Shown in pieces: positions 34,616 to 63,834 of a stretch of DNA of 64,000 nucleotides. The stretch comes from Unio delphinus (taxonomy: Eukaryota; Mollusca; Bivalvia; Unionida; Unionidae): assembly GCA_029339505.1 (NCBI GenBank), contig JAQISU010000022.1:20142001-20206000 (forward strand). Reading direction: 5' to 3'. Within the stretch, counting starts at the first letter, position 1. Each line of letters begins with the position of its first letter. The notes below the pieces were generated by a model. The model did no database searches. It saw only the letters and a program-made list of their open reading frames with translations, and was not told the DNA's origin. The position numbers and the translations under genes are program-made.

Positions 34616-36781
34616 CGTTTCGGAACTAATTTGAACTGAGAAGAAACACACTTAATGCTACGCGTTTCGGAGGAAAGCTATATATATGATTATTTTACTG
34701 AATTTTATGACCGTATTTTTGAGGCTTATCTTTACGTGCTTCTATTAAATATGGAATGATTTCTACATTTTTTATATCGAGGTGAATTACTATCTGAATA
34801 AATTAAGAAATGTTGGAAATCTTTATTAAAATCATTGTTTTATCATACCTAACAAATACGTATCGTTAGAAGAGAAAGGGTAAAATGATTTGTTGAGTAG
34901 GTGTAAATTAGTTATCTACCTAGATTAAATTAGGTGTAATTACGAAAACAACCAATTGGCTCATCTAACATTATACTAAATATCAGGCTATATAGCCAAT
35001 TAGCATTAACAATTAGTCAATAAAGTGTAAAAGAGTGCCTGTCAATTATTGTGTCAGGTGGTTTCCAATGTGGGACAGTCAATCAAGTCCAAAGATAAAG
35101 TCGTATAGATGATAACTGAATTCAGACTGAAGGAGATGGGTATATTTCAATTGTAACTTGCGATGTGTTTTTACTAGATCTTGTTAAGTATTGTTACTTA
35201 ATTAGCATTCTAAACTTCAGTATTAAAAGGGTTTATTCAATGTACTGTTTAATCTTTTAGGACTTTGAACCTGAGATTGAATTTCTTGCTAAATGTTAGG
35301 TGCTGCTTTCCTAAATGTGTCAGCACCATACCAATTTTCATACATTATGTAAAATGTATGGTAATCGTCCAAGCACCTTATTTGAAATAATACGACGAAA
35401 AGCTTCTCTACCATCCAGAAAATATAGAATTGCATCTGATAACGGTGATTGAATTCCAGTAACGATGTATGATAATATTCGTGTTAAAAACGATATGCAT
35501 TAAAACAGTTTGTACAATGCAGTGATTCGAATCAGATCATTTTGTTAAAATTATATTTCACGTTTCATAATATTGATAGACATTTAAAAGTATAAATTAC
35601 CTTCAAATGCATAAATGAATCAACCCATTGACGATACCATTGAGCCACAAAGTTTAACAGAGTAATGATAAAGTCGAATATTTGTTATCGTCCTCACGCT
35701 AATCCAGTTTGGATAGTTATGGAAATTGGAGAGTAAATCAATGTAACGAAAAACACGAATACATTTCAAAATCGAATATATACATTCATGTTAGCATTGA
35801 GAGACACTGTGGCAACAAGGCAATGTCGGATCCAAGTTTATATTGAATCATTCAGCTTAGTTCCTGTAGACTGTTGTTTTGACCACTTATAGAGAAGTCA
35901 CGTGATGATTATTTCTGTACGTAGAAGTAAATCTTACATGTTATCGGTTTCTTGGTAGCACCTGAATCAACATGATTATTAAGCGTTTGACCTTTACCGC
36001 CCTTAATGGAACCGACAATGGATTAAATTTTTTTTGTAATGTCCCTATATGACTTAAATGTGTATATTAATCTAGAACATCGACGACAATAATGATATGA
36101 TAATACAAGTGAGCTTTATTTGTATATGAGGTATAACTCTTAAAGAATGCTCGTTCGTTTAAACAGCTTCCGACTAGAACTAAACAACTGTTTAGATAAA
36201 AGACTTTCCTCTGCACTCAGTTCCTGTCTTTCTTCTATAAATCAAGTTAACCTGTAATAAATATATACAATGAAAATCTTCTGGCTTGTTGCATCTAGTC
36301 ATGGCAAAAAAAATTGTATTATCCATGAATGAGAAAGACAGAAAAGCATAAAAGGCATATTTCGACCTATTGTTTTTCACATGAAACCAAAGTTCTCTGA
36401 AAATATATTTGACGTGTTTGATTTGTATGACACACAACTGTTAATAGAAAGTTCTGAAATATTCGCAGCATAATTAATCTTAGAAAAAGCAAAGCATAAA
36501 CGAGTGAAAAGTTAGCAAAAAATATGTCGAGATGGATTTGATTGCCAGGGAAATGTGAAAAAGGAGCGTTGTTAGATGCATCATGTGCATGCCTCGATTT
36601 TCTACATGTTCTTATAAAGCGGCAAATACACCAAAAGTTAAATAATTCCAAAGACAAATGCCATCGCTATGTTTCTTTTCAAGTTTAATTTCCTGTAACT
36701 ATCCCTATCCTTATTATTATAACTTACTAATGGAAGATGCCAGTTTATTCGGTTTGGTGTGCAAATGCCTTTCTAAAAAAG

Positions 36782-36857
<76 letters not shown>

Positions 36858-36955
36858 GTGTGTTGGTATTTAGCTGTTATCAAAGGATAATTTTGCTTTG
36901 TGTTAACGTGATTGTAAAATGTGATATATAATCGCTGTATACCCGTTTCTTTCAT

Positions 36956-37030
<75 letters not shown>

Positions 37031-38139
37031 ATTCAGAGTAAAACAGATGAATGAAAAGGACAAATTCCCTTGTTTTCCAATCTATTGACTTTAAATGGTT
37101 TCCTTTGTTGAGAATGTTCTTCGCTAAGTGACATTGTTTTATAGTCACTGACTTCAAGCCAATGCGTCTCAAATAACATCAGGTACTGTATGCTTTAGTT
37201 GAGTAAACCTTTTGGAGACAGCCCGTCTACCTGTACATTATACATTTTGTACCGTTCAGTTACTATTGATTGCTCTGACATTCATTTGTCACCATTAAGT
37301 AGTGCAAAACATAGTCTCTAACGACAGGTGGCTTTTTGAAAGAGGTTTGTAACCTGAGTAATTTGTTTATCTTAAACAAAGGATCTTTCAAGGCAAGTGA
37401 TTGCTTAAAAGATATTTATTTAAGACAGATTTGGGCATAACAGGAGAAAACTATTTGTGCATAAATATCAAAATAGTGCTGACTCAGATGTAATTATGTG
37501 TTATAGTTTTGATATATTGGTGATCTGATTAAGAGGGTTAGACTAAATATTTCACTAGGACCTTGCTGACAAATTCTCAGAATTGTTATACGTCTGGTTA
37601 GATACCAGTTACATTCTAACAATGTATGCAGAAACACCACGTAAAACGTGCATCGCTTACGTCTGGTGAAAAAGTGCTGTTTTCTGCTTGATTACATTTC
37701 TCGTGCATAAAGATCCCTGCTACCACGTCTCTACAAACCTTACTGTTTGAAGCGTTATAGCCCGAAAACATGTACTAAATAGCTAACATTATAAAGATCT
37801 TTATGGTTGAAATGTTGTATGTTGACGTATTTGATTCTGTTTACGTAGCACAAGATGAGTATCATATAACAACGCCATTTTCCACCAACGCAAAAATGAC
37901 GAGAAATAAAAAGAATTATATGAATGAGCTGTTTATTTTTAAGCATGCAAATTACAATAACTGACGCAATTTTGTACATACATGCCGTATAATAATGCTT
38001 CATAAGCAAATGCACAACGATACATGTAACTGATCTCTTGCCAAATGCCTGTATTGAGAGGTGGATATGCTATATGAGTACATAGTTTTATAGGATTCTA
38101 CTACAAAATTTACGTTGATAAATAATATAAGAATGTTTA
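34616..38139. other. Intergenic, no gene recognised
   Basis: AT-rich unique sequence with the paired (TA)n arrays. Nothing else is supported. Confidence 0.4.
36783..37028. repeat. Two (TA)n arrays 105 bp apart
   Basis: 36783-36855 and 36961-37028, separated by unique sequence. Intergenic. Confidence 0.95.
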
Positions 38140-38362
38140 CAAATGTGGCACATTTTACAGGTACAAATGTGATACATTTCACAGGAACAATATTGGTACA
38201 TTGCACAGGTACAAGTGTGATACATTGCACAGGAACAATGTTGGTACATTGTACAGGTACAAATGTGATAGATTTCACAGGAACAATATTGGTAAATTCC
38301 ACAGGTACAAATGTGATATATTGCACAGGAACAATATTGGTACATTGCACAGGTACAATAGT
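38140..38362. repeat. 24/48-bp minisatellite
   Basis: Alternating 24-bp units (acaggtacaaatgtgataca, acaggaacaatattggtaca) form a 48-bp higher-order repeat. It is open in several frames on both strands because the unit is a multiple of 3, so the long ORFs here are artefacts. Confidence 0.9.
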
Positions 38363-38635
38363 GGTAAGACTAATCGACACTCTTACTAAGGATCACAAAA
38401 CACACGCACTTCATTTGTAATGTTGACAAAGACATTTTGAGGTTTATGGTCTTCATAACCAAATAAAAAGAACATACTTATATAGCTATGAACAGTACTT
38501 TATATCTTTGAACAGTACGTCTAAACTCTAATACCTACATATTTTGTTGTACAATAATGTACAGTCTAATGTCGACATTCTATCGTACAATAAATCTACA
38601 GTCTAATGTCTGAACAGTTTGTTATACAAGACGTC

Positions 38636-38800
38636 TAGAGTGTTATTATAATAGTTCATACAAATAACAATGATTATGTATATTGTACAGACTATTATAA
38701 AATAGTGTTATAACAATATTTCATACAAATAACAATGATTATGTATACTATTATAAAATAGTGTTATTACAATAGTTCATACCAATAGCAGTGTCAATGA
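38636..38800. repeat. Tandem repeat, about 65 bp, three units
   Basis: The unit is built on aatagttcatacaaataaca followed by atgattatgtat and ttataaaatagtgtt. Confidence 0.7.
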
Positions 38801-39614
38801 TTGACGCACAGAATGGCTCGTATCGAGTAAGACAATAAAACGTGTCTCCCTCACGCGTTCGTGTTTAGCTGTCCTCCTTGATTCGTTATTGTAAATAATG
38901 TATTGCCCTTCTTTAAAAATGAAACTATTTGTTCGCCCGCAACAACTTGTGTTCCCCTTTGGACAAGCTTTTATGGTGCATGACTTGCATTGGGTGAATA
39001 ATTCGTCACAATTCCCCTTCCCAACAAGGATAAGAAATGTATAGCATCAACGTGAATAAATATGTTGAGAAAACAATGTTGTAATTGTTGTGTTTGTTTA
39101 CATATTGATTCCAAATAAAGTACGATGGAAAGAAAAAAAAAGCTATTAAATACTTCAATTGACACATGGATTTCAATTAAAAAGAATTAGAAGTTCTAAA
39201 TATCGTTATAGAAAAGACATTATAAAAAACAGTTTTCATTTTCGAAACTTGATATGTGTGCTTGTAGCGCGTCGAATTTGATAGACGGGATATCGGATCT
39301 TATCGTGACCTGAGGTGACGAGGGCGATCGGATTTCAAACAAGACGAGATGCATGCAACAGATGAAGTTGCTGCAGTGAAGATGTGTTTGTTTTTTACAT
39401 AACCTAAATATATATTTCATAACAAAATTCAAGTTTTTGTGTTGTTGTTTGTTCGCTTGAATTCTATCAATTTACTCTCATCGTACATTTCGTCCAAGTA
39501 TAAAATAACTGTTACGCTATCATTTTTACCTCACTTATCCTTGACAGTGAGACCTCGAAAACCATGTATTCAATTTGAAGCTGATACATGGTTTCAGATC
39601 ATCCTGAAGAAATG

Positions 39615-40245
39615 TTATCCTTAATCATCCACAGGAAAATAATTTACTAATTAACCTTAAGAAAAGTAGCCTTTAATTACCCTCGGGATAAAAAGCTTTC
39701 AATGATTCTCCGGAAGAGTAGCCTTGAATCAACCTGGGGGAGGGAGCATTTAATTATCATTGGTTAAAGTAGTCTTTAATTATCATTGGGAAAGGTAGCC
39801 TTGAATCACCCTGGGGAAAGTAGCCTTTAATTGTACTCGGGAAAGATAGCCTTTAATTATCATCGGGAAAGGTGGCCTTTAATTACCCTGGGGAACGTAG
39901 CCTTGAGTTATTCTCGGAAAAAGTTGTTTTTAATCATCCGCGGGAAAGGTAGCCTTTAATTACCCTGGGAAAAGTAACCTTTAATCACCCTGGGGAAAGT
40001 AGCCTTGAGTTATTCTCGGAAAAAGTTGCCTTTAGTTATCCTCGGGAAAGGTAGCCTCTGATCACCCTTGGGAAAGTAGACCTTAAGTATCCTCGCGAAG
40101 GGAAGCATTTAATCACCCTGGGGAAAGGTAAGCTTTAATTATCCTCGGGAAAGGTAGCCTTCATCTATCCTCTGGATAGGTAGCCTTTACTTATCCTCCG
40201 ATAAGGAAGTTTTTAATCATCTTCCAGAAAATTATCCTTAGTTAT
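39615..40245. repeat. 26-bp minisatellite, about 24 degenerate units
   Basis: The consensus is roughly ggtagcctttaattatcctc followed by gggaaa. Units vary by substitution and indel throughout. No coding signal. Confidence 0.88.
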
Positions 40246-40984
40246 TTAGTTATTAGTTACAGATGGCAATGGGGATTATAATGGTTGGCGTCACCCAATA
40301 ATGAGTGAATAGTTGGATTTAAAGTGAAACCGGCCACTAGGGTCATATGTTCACTATGTTGCACTGCCATATATTTACATGGCAGTGATTTAATTTATCC
40401 AGGAAGATGGAATGGTGCCATATCTCCCTGTCGTTTATGCGCACAGAGTGCGCTATTTAATTTGGTCGTCATATCATACCCTTAAAAAGGGGCTAATGAT
40501 ATGAATGTTAGACCTGGGTGAGTGGGAATAGACCCATCACGCACTCAACCTATCAACCAATCGAAAGTACGTACGCTTATTCCAAATTGAATCCAGTTTT
40601 TCTAGTGGATTTCCCAATGCCAAAATTGTGTAAGCCACCGATGCAATTCGTCAAATGGTAGAGTTGAAGAATTAAATTACGTTCCTATCTATGCCAATCT
40701 TCTAGTACAAAAGTGTACATATTATATGTCCCTAACAATTTCTTTTGCTGATATGACTAAACGTCATTTGAAAGGTAGCCACTGTCAGAGAGGATTAGAT
40801 TGTTAATTTTGAGAGGTGGGTCCGAAAATGATCAAGTTAGGCTTTTGGGATAGAGCTTGTCAAGGAGGGTTTCCGTAACCAAGTGGAAGACCCTATTAAG
40901 GCAATGAAAGACAATAGCCCTAAAAAAACATTTTGGGAGGGGAGAATCCCATAATCACTTGTTAGTGACCGATTATCCCTCTGC

Positions 40985-41983
40985 TGCTGTGGTTGGTCCC
41001 TGTATACTTCTTGAGTGTCTTGTTTGACCCTGTACTACCTCAATGATTCCCTGTATACATCTTGGGTGTCTTGTTTTGGATTCTCACTCTAAACATCCTT
41101 GCTCCCTCGTCAATTTGCTTCCATATTTTTCCCTATCAAATGGAATTCTTTGTGCTGTTTTGTGTTGAATATATAACCCCATATGACAAGTATTTGCATT
41201 GTTAGTTAATGCATGATGTTATTCAGTAAATGCAAGGCCTGATAGTTTTGGGTTTAACTATTTTTATAGTCTATGAATTTGAGGTCATTTTCTAAATTAG
41301 CATATTTTTGGTTGCAACCTTGTGTTGCTGGGCCTGATAGTCTTGGGTTTGAGACTACCTTATAAGTTCTAATTTGGGGTCATAACCTATGCATATATGA
41401 TGAGGTTTTTAGTTGCAACATTGCGCCGCTGGACCTGATAGTCTTGGTTTTGAGACTACCTCATACACTCTAGTTGGGACCATAGTTAGGGGCGCGTGTT
41501 AGTGGTTATACTTTGACCACAGCGGTATCGCGTTTTTTAAGGGCCTATAATACCTTCGTAATATTAAACTCAATTATGAGATGTTGTCAATGGGGTTATA
41601 GAGAAGGAAGAATTTAGAAGCATAAGAGAAAAAAAAGAGGAAAGACGCTTGCCTTATTGATTGTATAACTGGTAGTTAATATAACTTTTGATGTTTATAC
41701 CTTTAAGTATTTCTTTTAGTTTAGGTTTATTGTTTTTGTTCCATGTTATTTTACCATTCCTATAGGTTTGGTTGCTCTAGAGTCGCCATGGGAACGTTAT
41801 ACCCAGCGTAGTGTAGGTGGGCTCCCATAAGTGTAACGAATCTCTTTTGGCCCCGTGCGCTTCCCTCCCCTTAGAACAATATTATTTTATATGCATATTT
41901 AGGTACCAGTAAAACATTCATTTCATTTATTTATGATATTGTTATACTTATACTCTATCTATTAGCCCTGTAGTTCTAAGAAA
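40985..41983 (-). other. Probable 3' UTR of the I/Nimb-type LINE, with tandem repeats
   Basis: Noncoding. A unit of about 100 bp around cctgatagtcttggtttgag occurs at 41238, 41333 and 41434. A unit of about 60 bp around ccctgtatacttcttgagtg occurs twice near 40.99-41.09 kb. Assignment to the LINE is by position only; no poly(A) or target duplication was found. Confidence 0.35.
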
Positions 41984-42720
41984 TTAAATTATATTATAGT
42001 ATGTTCTTTGAGGGTTTTTGTTGTATAATTGAATTATTTCTGGATATGTACTTGGTGCGGCAAGTTCTAATTGTTTAGTTATAAATAGGTCTCTTTCTGT
42101 TTGCGTATTGTTACAGATATTGAATATATGGTACAGATCTTCCTGTACGTTACAGTGGAAGCAGTTGATGTTGTGGGGAAAAGGTCCTATATATTTTCCA
42201 AAACTATTAGCTAATTTTGTTTTTCCAAGAATTATCATATTTATTTTAGATTGTTCATAACTGCTGCACCTGGGTATCAGGATATTTATATTGACTTCTT
42301 TGACAATACTATGTAAAAATCTCCCTTGTTTATTATGGTTCCAATCCTTTTGCCACTTTTTATTTATCAGAGTATAGATTAAATTGTTAATTTCTGTTGG
42401 ACTATACTTTAGTGGCATGTAATTAGGTTCAGTGAGTTTACTTTTGGCTAATTGGTCAGTTAATGCATTGCCTTTTATGTCGATGTGAGATGGTATCCAT
42501 AGAAACTCTACTGTTATGTTTTGAGTATCGAGTATTTTAATTATTTGGTTAATTTGATTAAGAAAGTTTTCTCTTGATTTAGTATTATTGCATTGTATTG
42601 ATTTTAGGACACTTAGTGAATGACTAATAATCAAGGTCTTATCTGGTTTATTTTCTAGTATTCATTTTAATGATTCCAGGATGGCCCAGAATTCAGCTGT
42701 GTAAATGGAGCAGTGATCCG
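41984..42720 (-). pseudogene. I/Nimb-type LINE: RNase H domain and ORF2 end
   Basis: SIYTAEFWAILESLK carries the catalytic Glu. LIISHSLSVLKSI follows, where the usual Asp (SDS) is His. VEFLWIPSHIDIKGNALTDQ and LAKSK come next, then a CFHC...H...C cluster near the end. A frameshift near 42640 splits the domain. RNase H after RT on a LINE with a CCHC ORF1 indicates the I/Nimb group. Confidence 0.78.
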
Positions 42721-42872
42721 GTAGGCGGCTGCCCATTTTGATATTGAGTGCTAGAATGACCCAAGCCGCAGCTGTTTTAAAGGGGTTGTTAATTTTGTAA
42801 CCATCCGTGAATATATGAGTATAGTTTTTTATATTGGTTGTTGATTAGTTCCATTGCAGCTGTTTTTAAATA

Positions 42873-43810
42873 CTAGTGTTGATTTTCTTTTTTACCTTTG
42901 TCTATAAGGGAGATATTTACTTTAATTGATGTATTATTCCTAGGTTCTTTATCAAATATTTGGTTAGTTTCCACTTGGAATATATCTGCTGGGAGTTGTA
43001 GATTTAATTCATGTACTATTTTGCCAAAGGATGACTTATTTTTAAGAGTTTTCCAAAAAGGAATTTCGCATTTGTTGATAGCTATTAGAGTGGAGTGTGT
43101 TTTATTGTGGGTGGACAGTCGAGTTGCGTATCTCAACATGAGTTCCTGCCTTCGAAGCGGTAATGGCGGTTCTCCTGTTAAGACCTGCAACTCTGCTGTA
43201 GATGTACATGGTAATGCCCCAGATGCTATGAGAAGGGCTTTCCTCTGTATTTTATCTAATCTATTCAGTTGAGTTATGGAGGCCGTGTTGTAAATTTGGC
43301 ATCCATAGTCGAGTTTAGATCTAATTAAGGCCCTTGTTTCTTGGTTAGCACCCCACTGGGTTCCTTTGAGGCTTTTAAGTAAATTTAAGTCCAGATTGCA
43401 CCTTTTAACTAGGTCATCAATATGAGATACCCACGTTAGGTGTTCATCGTAGTACATACCCAGAAATTTGGCTATTTTAACGAATTTAATTTTTTTATTT
43501 TGAATTTGGAGGTTGGGGTATAATATGTTTTTTCTATAAGGTGAGAACAGTACAGCTACCGTTTTTTGGTGCGACAGTTTAAATCCCCATTTGTCAGCCC
43601 ATTTACCAATGTTATTTAGACTTGTTTTCATTTCAGCCATATGAGTGTGGTTGGAGGGGTTTCCTGCTCTCCATAGTCCACTATCATCTGCAAATTGTGA
43701 TAATCCTATCGAGGGTGAGGCGAGATTAGAGTCAAGATCATTAATCATTAGGTTGAAGAGGGTGGGGCTGAGGACACTGCCTTGGGGAGTACCATTTTCA
43801 AGGGAGTGTT
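42873..43810 (-). pseudogene. I/Nimb-type LINE: reverse transcriptase palm and thumb
   Basis: LENGTPQGSVLSPTLFNLMI precedes SQFADDSGLW (catalytic FADD), then GFKLSHQKTVAVLFSP and FLGMYYDEHLTWVSHI, with KLDYGCQIYNTAS further on. The order and spacing match LINE RT motifs. The frame is open from about 43748 to 42873, but its join to the upstream RT is broken. Confidence 0.82.
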
Positions 43811-43953
43811 ATTCAGAATAAGTAGCCCCAACCCTAGTTATAATTTTGCGGTCTGTTAAAAAGTTTTGTATAAAATTAAATGTGCGACCAGTAATGCCAT
43901 AATGATTTAATTTGGCTATTAATCCTTTGATCCACACCATATCAAACGCTTTT

Positions 43954-44532
43954 TCAAGATCTAGGAAAACCCCAATTAAGTTGTCTTTTAGTCCTCTGTT
44001 TATTATTAAATGCTAATTTAATGGCGGACTCCAATTTAATTAATTGATCCGTAGTAGATCTTTTATTTCTAAAACCACATTGGTTTGGAGATATCAAGTT
44101 ATTGCTCTCCAGGTGGTGTTTGAGTCTGTTAGTGATAATTGTTTCTATGATTTTGCAGATAGTATTGGTAAGCGAAATTGGTCTATATGAGTTAATGTTA
44201 TTCCTATCTTTGTTAGGTTTCAAAATGGGGATAACTATCGCTGTTTTCCATTTTTTGGGTAGCTCCCTTGTTTGCCAAATTATGTTTAGCATGTTTATTA
44301 TTATCATAACCATATTGCTAGGTAGGTTTTTATATATTATGTAACCTATTTTATCTTCCCCAGGTGAAGTTTCATGTTTGGATTTAAGCGCCTGGGACCA
44401 TTCATATATGGTAATATCTTTGTTGATTGATTTATTTATGGGTCCTTGCTCTTGAAATAGATGGCAGAATTTAATTTCAGTTTTAGTTATATGGTTTTGG
44501 AATTCAGTAGTGTGGTTAGTATTGCTGCTCAT
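43954..44532 (-). pseudogene. I/Nimb-type LINE: reverse transcriptase fingers
   Basis: PGEDKIGYIIYKNLPSNMVM, KKWKTAIVIPILKPNKDRNN, INSYRPISLTNTICKIIETI and NQCGFRNKRSTTDQLIKLES are standard N-terminal RT motifs. The frame breaks near 43990, before the motif-A Asp. Confidence 0.82.
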
Positions 44533-44844
44533 ATTTTTTAAATATTTTGCTAATGATTCAGCTTGTTCTTTCTGATTGCAGGTATTATTGATTTTTGGGG
44601 TGCCATTTATGTTCTTCCCCTTTATGGCCCTGATTTTATCTCACACTTTTTACTTAGTTCTAAAATTAATAGTGTTGCAGTATTTTTGCCAAGTTTTTTC
44701 TTTAGACTGCTTTATTAGATATTTGAGCTTGTTATCGAAATTTTGGTACTCTTGGAAGTTAGTAGTAATATTTGATCTTTCAAATTTATTTAAAGCTCTG
44801 ATTTTAATTTTGTCCTGTCTAGTTCGTTTAATTTCTTCTGTCCA

Positions 44845-45773
44845 TCATGGCACACTAAGTTGTCTTGGTTTTCCACTAGTTTTTGGGACAAAGTTGGTGG
44901 CAGCTTGAGTTATGGCCTTTATTAAGTTTTCATAGTAAATGTCAATATCTTTGGATTCTATATCTGACGGGCTAACATTATTGAATATTTCCTGAAAAGT
45001 TTCCCAATAAGCTTTGAGTAGTTCCACCTGGGTATTTTATCATTGAGTTCGCACTGAACAGTCATCTGTTGAGTGGTGATTATTGGGAAGTGGTCGATCC
45101 CCATGGGGTCAGATTGCTCCACCTCCCATTTAGGCACTTGTGCCAGTCTGGGTGTGCCTAGGGTGAGGTCAATGGCGGACAGGGTGCCGTCGACCGGACT
45201 AAGTCTGGTTTTAGCACCATCATTAAGGATAATAAGGGTGGAGTCATTGATCCATTCTTCCACCCTATCCCTCACCTCTCCCCCCCCCCATAGCTTATTA
45301 TGGGCATTAAAGTCTCCACAGATGATTGTAAGCCCGGTCCCAATGATTTTCGTTATTTCTTTAAACGCTAATTTATGTTTAAGCTTAGTACCCCCTCCTA
45401 GGTCATATACGTTTATGATTTGTAATTGATGGTTTCCAGTATTGACTAATAGAGATTGTATTTCTATTAGTGTGTTACTAATTTCCTGGGATGTTATTGG
45501 TATTAGCGTAACAGATGGTAGAGTGTTTTTTTTTTATAAATATGGCTAAACCACCTCCTGACCTTCCTTTCGATATTGGAAATAGCCAGGAGAGTATCCT
45601 TGTATTGATGGCAATGTTTTCGAATGTGCAGAAAGTTTCGTTTCTTGAATGCAAATGATGTCAGCTTTATAGCGAGAGTTAATTATTTTGAGTTTAAGTT
45701 TGTTAATATTTCCTGACAATCCTCTTGCATTCCATTGCCATCTAATAATGTCCCTTTGAGTTGAATTAGCCAT
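44845..45773 (-). pseudogene. I/Nimb-type LINE: apurinic-type endonuclease, ORF2 start
   Basis: ORF2 starts MANSTQRDIIRWQWNARGLS, then ADIICIQETKL (catalytic Glu). After a broken stretch come TIICGDFNAHNKLWGG, SAIDLTLGTP and DHFPII (catalytic Asp/His), in endonuclease order. Several frameshifts separate these. Confidence 0.78.
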
Positions 45774-47000
45774 TTTTATTAGGGTCGTTTATTGTAATCT
45801 GGTGCTCAATTCGGGTGCGAACATTATTGATTGATGATAGGATAGTTTTATGTGTTATAGTGTCAAAGTTGATATCCTCCATCAATTTGTTCAGTCGAGT
45901 GATGACGTCACCCAGTTCTTGGAATTTATCAGCCTGATGGTTTGTTTTGTTGGTATTGTTGTTATTGAGCCTATCGTTTGTTATGTTCAATTTGAGTTGC
46001 TTTATTTGTTTAAATAGGACGGCATTGTCAATTTTGGTTTTAGCTGTGTTATAATTGCAATGGTCTGTGTCCATTATACCTACTATGGCTTTTTCCCGTA
46101 TTGTAGAGGGACAGGAAGGATATTGCGGTAAAGAAGGGCATCAACAGGTAGCACATTTTGGGATATCTCTTTTACATTTCCCTTTATGGGGACCTCCGCA
46201 TTTATTACACTTGACCTCAGATTTACATTTAGCCTTGTAATGGTAATGACCCCAATGTTGGCACTTGGGGCAGAATCTTGGTTTTTTTAAGTATGGTTCG
46301 ATCCTATATCTGGTACCTACTTTTACTAATTTAATTAATGTAGGCAGTGGGATTGATTTTTCCAGTACAGTGATGTTTGTTTTGGTTTGTTTGTTTCCTA
46401 AGAGGTAATTTTTCAAAATTTGGTTTTTTCCTTTAACTTATGCTCTATCTCCTTATTGTTTAGTACACCTAATGTACCTGTTAATTTTAGTACTGATTTA
46501 TAAGTGCACCTTTGTGGGATTTTATTTGTGGTGGTGGTGGCCTTCTTGGATTTTTGGTTCTTGTTGTCAGTATGAATTTTAATAGAGCTTTGGAGCTGTT
46601 TATGGGGTTCTACGGTAACTGGGATACCACAGAGCTCTTGGATTTCAAAGTATTTTGCTACTTGGCCCCTTGTACAACAATGTAGGATGATATATTGTTT
46701 ATTCGGCCTAATTATTTAGCACTGTTCTGGGTGAATTTTAAGTATGGCTCTGGCCAAGCTGTTATTGATTAAGTTGTAAAATTTAGATGTTTTACTCTTG
46801 AGATAGAGTGTCAGATCCAGTCTGTGAAAGTTTTTTTTTGTTTTATGTTTCACATCTGAGGTTGAGTTGTTGGATACAGTGTTTATGCAAGTTGAAGAAA
46901 TTGCGGGTTGCCGTATATGCCTGATTTGTCGTTTGCCGATTTTGTTGTTTCTTTGGTTTTTCTAATGAGTGCCGTCTTTTTAGGGTTTAACGGTCCTTTG
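45766..47000 (-). pseudogene. I/Nimb-type LINE: ORF1 (CCHC gag-like)
   Basis: RFCPKCQHWGHYHYKAKC and CNKCGGPHKGKC are zinc-knuckle-like. An in-frame TGA at 46143-46141 interrupts, after which the same frame continues through MDTDHCNYNTAKTKIDNAVL to the ORF1 stop at 45766. That stop overlaps the ORF2 start in ATGGCTAA, a compact arrangement. The basic N-terminal part lies at about 46.5-47.0 kb. The 5' end of the element was not located. Confidence 0.66.
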
Positions 47001-47622
47001 CCTTTACCTATTACCTTCCATGCCTACGATTTCCTATTGGTTGGTGAGGAGGGTTGTTTTTTAGGGTTTTGAGAGGGATATATAAATCTTCCTCTATCAG
47101 TAATTTAGACGGCCTTCGTGTTTGAATTGAGTGCACTACGGAAGTTTTAGCGATCTTAAACACAAAAAGTCAAGAAATCGTTCTCTATAAACGAAGATAT
47201 AAGGGTTATTTAAAGATAAAAACACAACAAAAGGTCTCCTTGATAATTAGGACTTTGTGAAAGTCATTTCATTGTACTTAAGTAATTTCTTACCTACAAT
47301 TTATCATATACCTGAGCATGTGACGACTGAATACGTTCAAATATCAATCACAGGTCTATTGCAGCCCCTATAGATAAAATTGCCTCAGTGAATGTCTGTG
47401 GCAATATTATAGAGCATTTTTTATTTTTCTTACCATACACGGTTAGTGAAGTAAACACATTTCTTGCATGTTAAACGAACCATGTTCTTGTAATAAAGTA
47501 TTATTTCCAGTAGTATTTGCCTCCTGAGACACATTGTTTGGTTAGGAAGAAATTTATGGCTTTTAAAAATAAAATGGCCTCTAAATGTTCAACGTCATAT
47601 ATGTTTTATACAATCAAAACCA

Positions 47623-47628
<6 letters not shown>

Positions 47629-47662
<34 letters not shown>
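47629..47662. repeat. (AAT)n microsatellite
   Basis: About 11 units, 140 bp past the stop of paralog B exon 14. Confidence 0.93.
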
Positions 47663-47664
<2 letters not shown>

Positions 47665-47800
47665 TCCAATGTAACAACATTAACAAGAACAAAAAATTGC
47701 AATTAACACTAAACGATGATTATAATGGCAATCTTTATGTAGGATGTATTTATAATCGTGATTAAATTAATTGCATGCAAACTCTTGCAAAATTTCCGTA

Positions 47801-63586
<15,786 letters not shown>

Positions 63587-63834
63587 CTGTTATATTATGG
63601 AATGAAATTACGATTATAAGAGCATGACAAACATCTGCCTTCTCTGTTTAGGTTACGGAAGCAAATTGCAATCATAAAAGCAAAGTAAACAGTTAACGTC
63701 TCTGTTTAGATTATGAAAGGAAATTGCCTTGAGGAAAGTATAACTAACATCTATTTCCTTTCTGGCAATTAACCATTTCGTATTAGAAAGTGAACGTTTA
63801 TGTTGATTTGGGGTGGGTGGAGTTTTGTTGTTGA

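Noticed and set aside
36192..36657. Overlapping minus-strand frames with hydrophobic runs
   Set aside because: No signal peptide, no paralog and no splice context; AT-rich chance frames.
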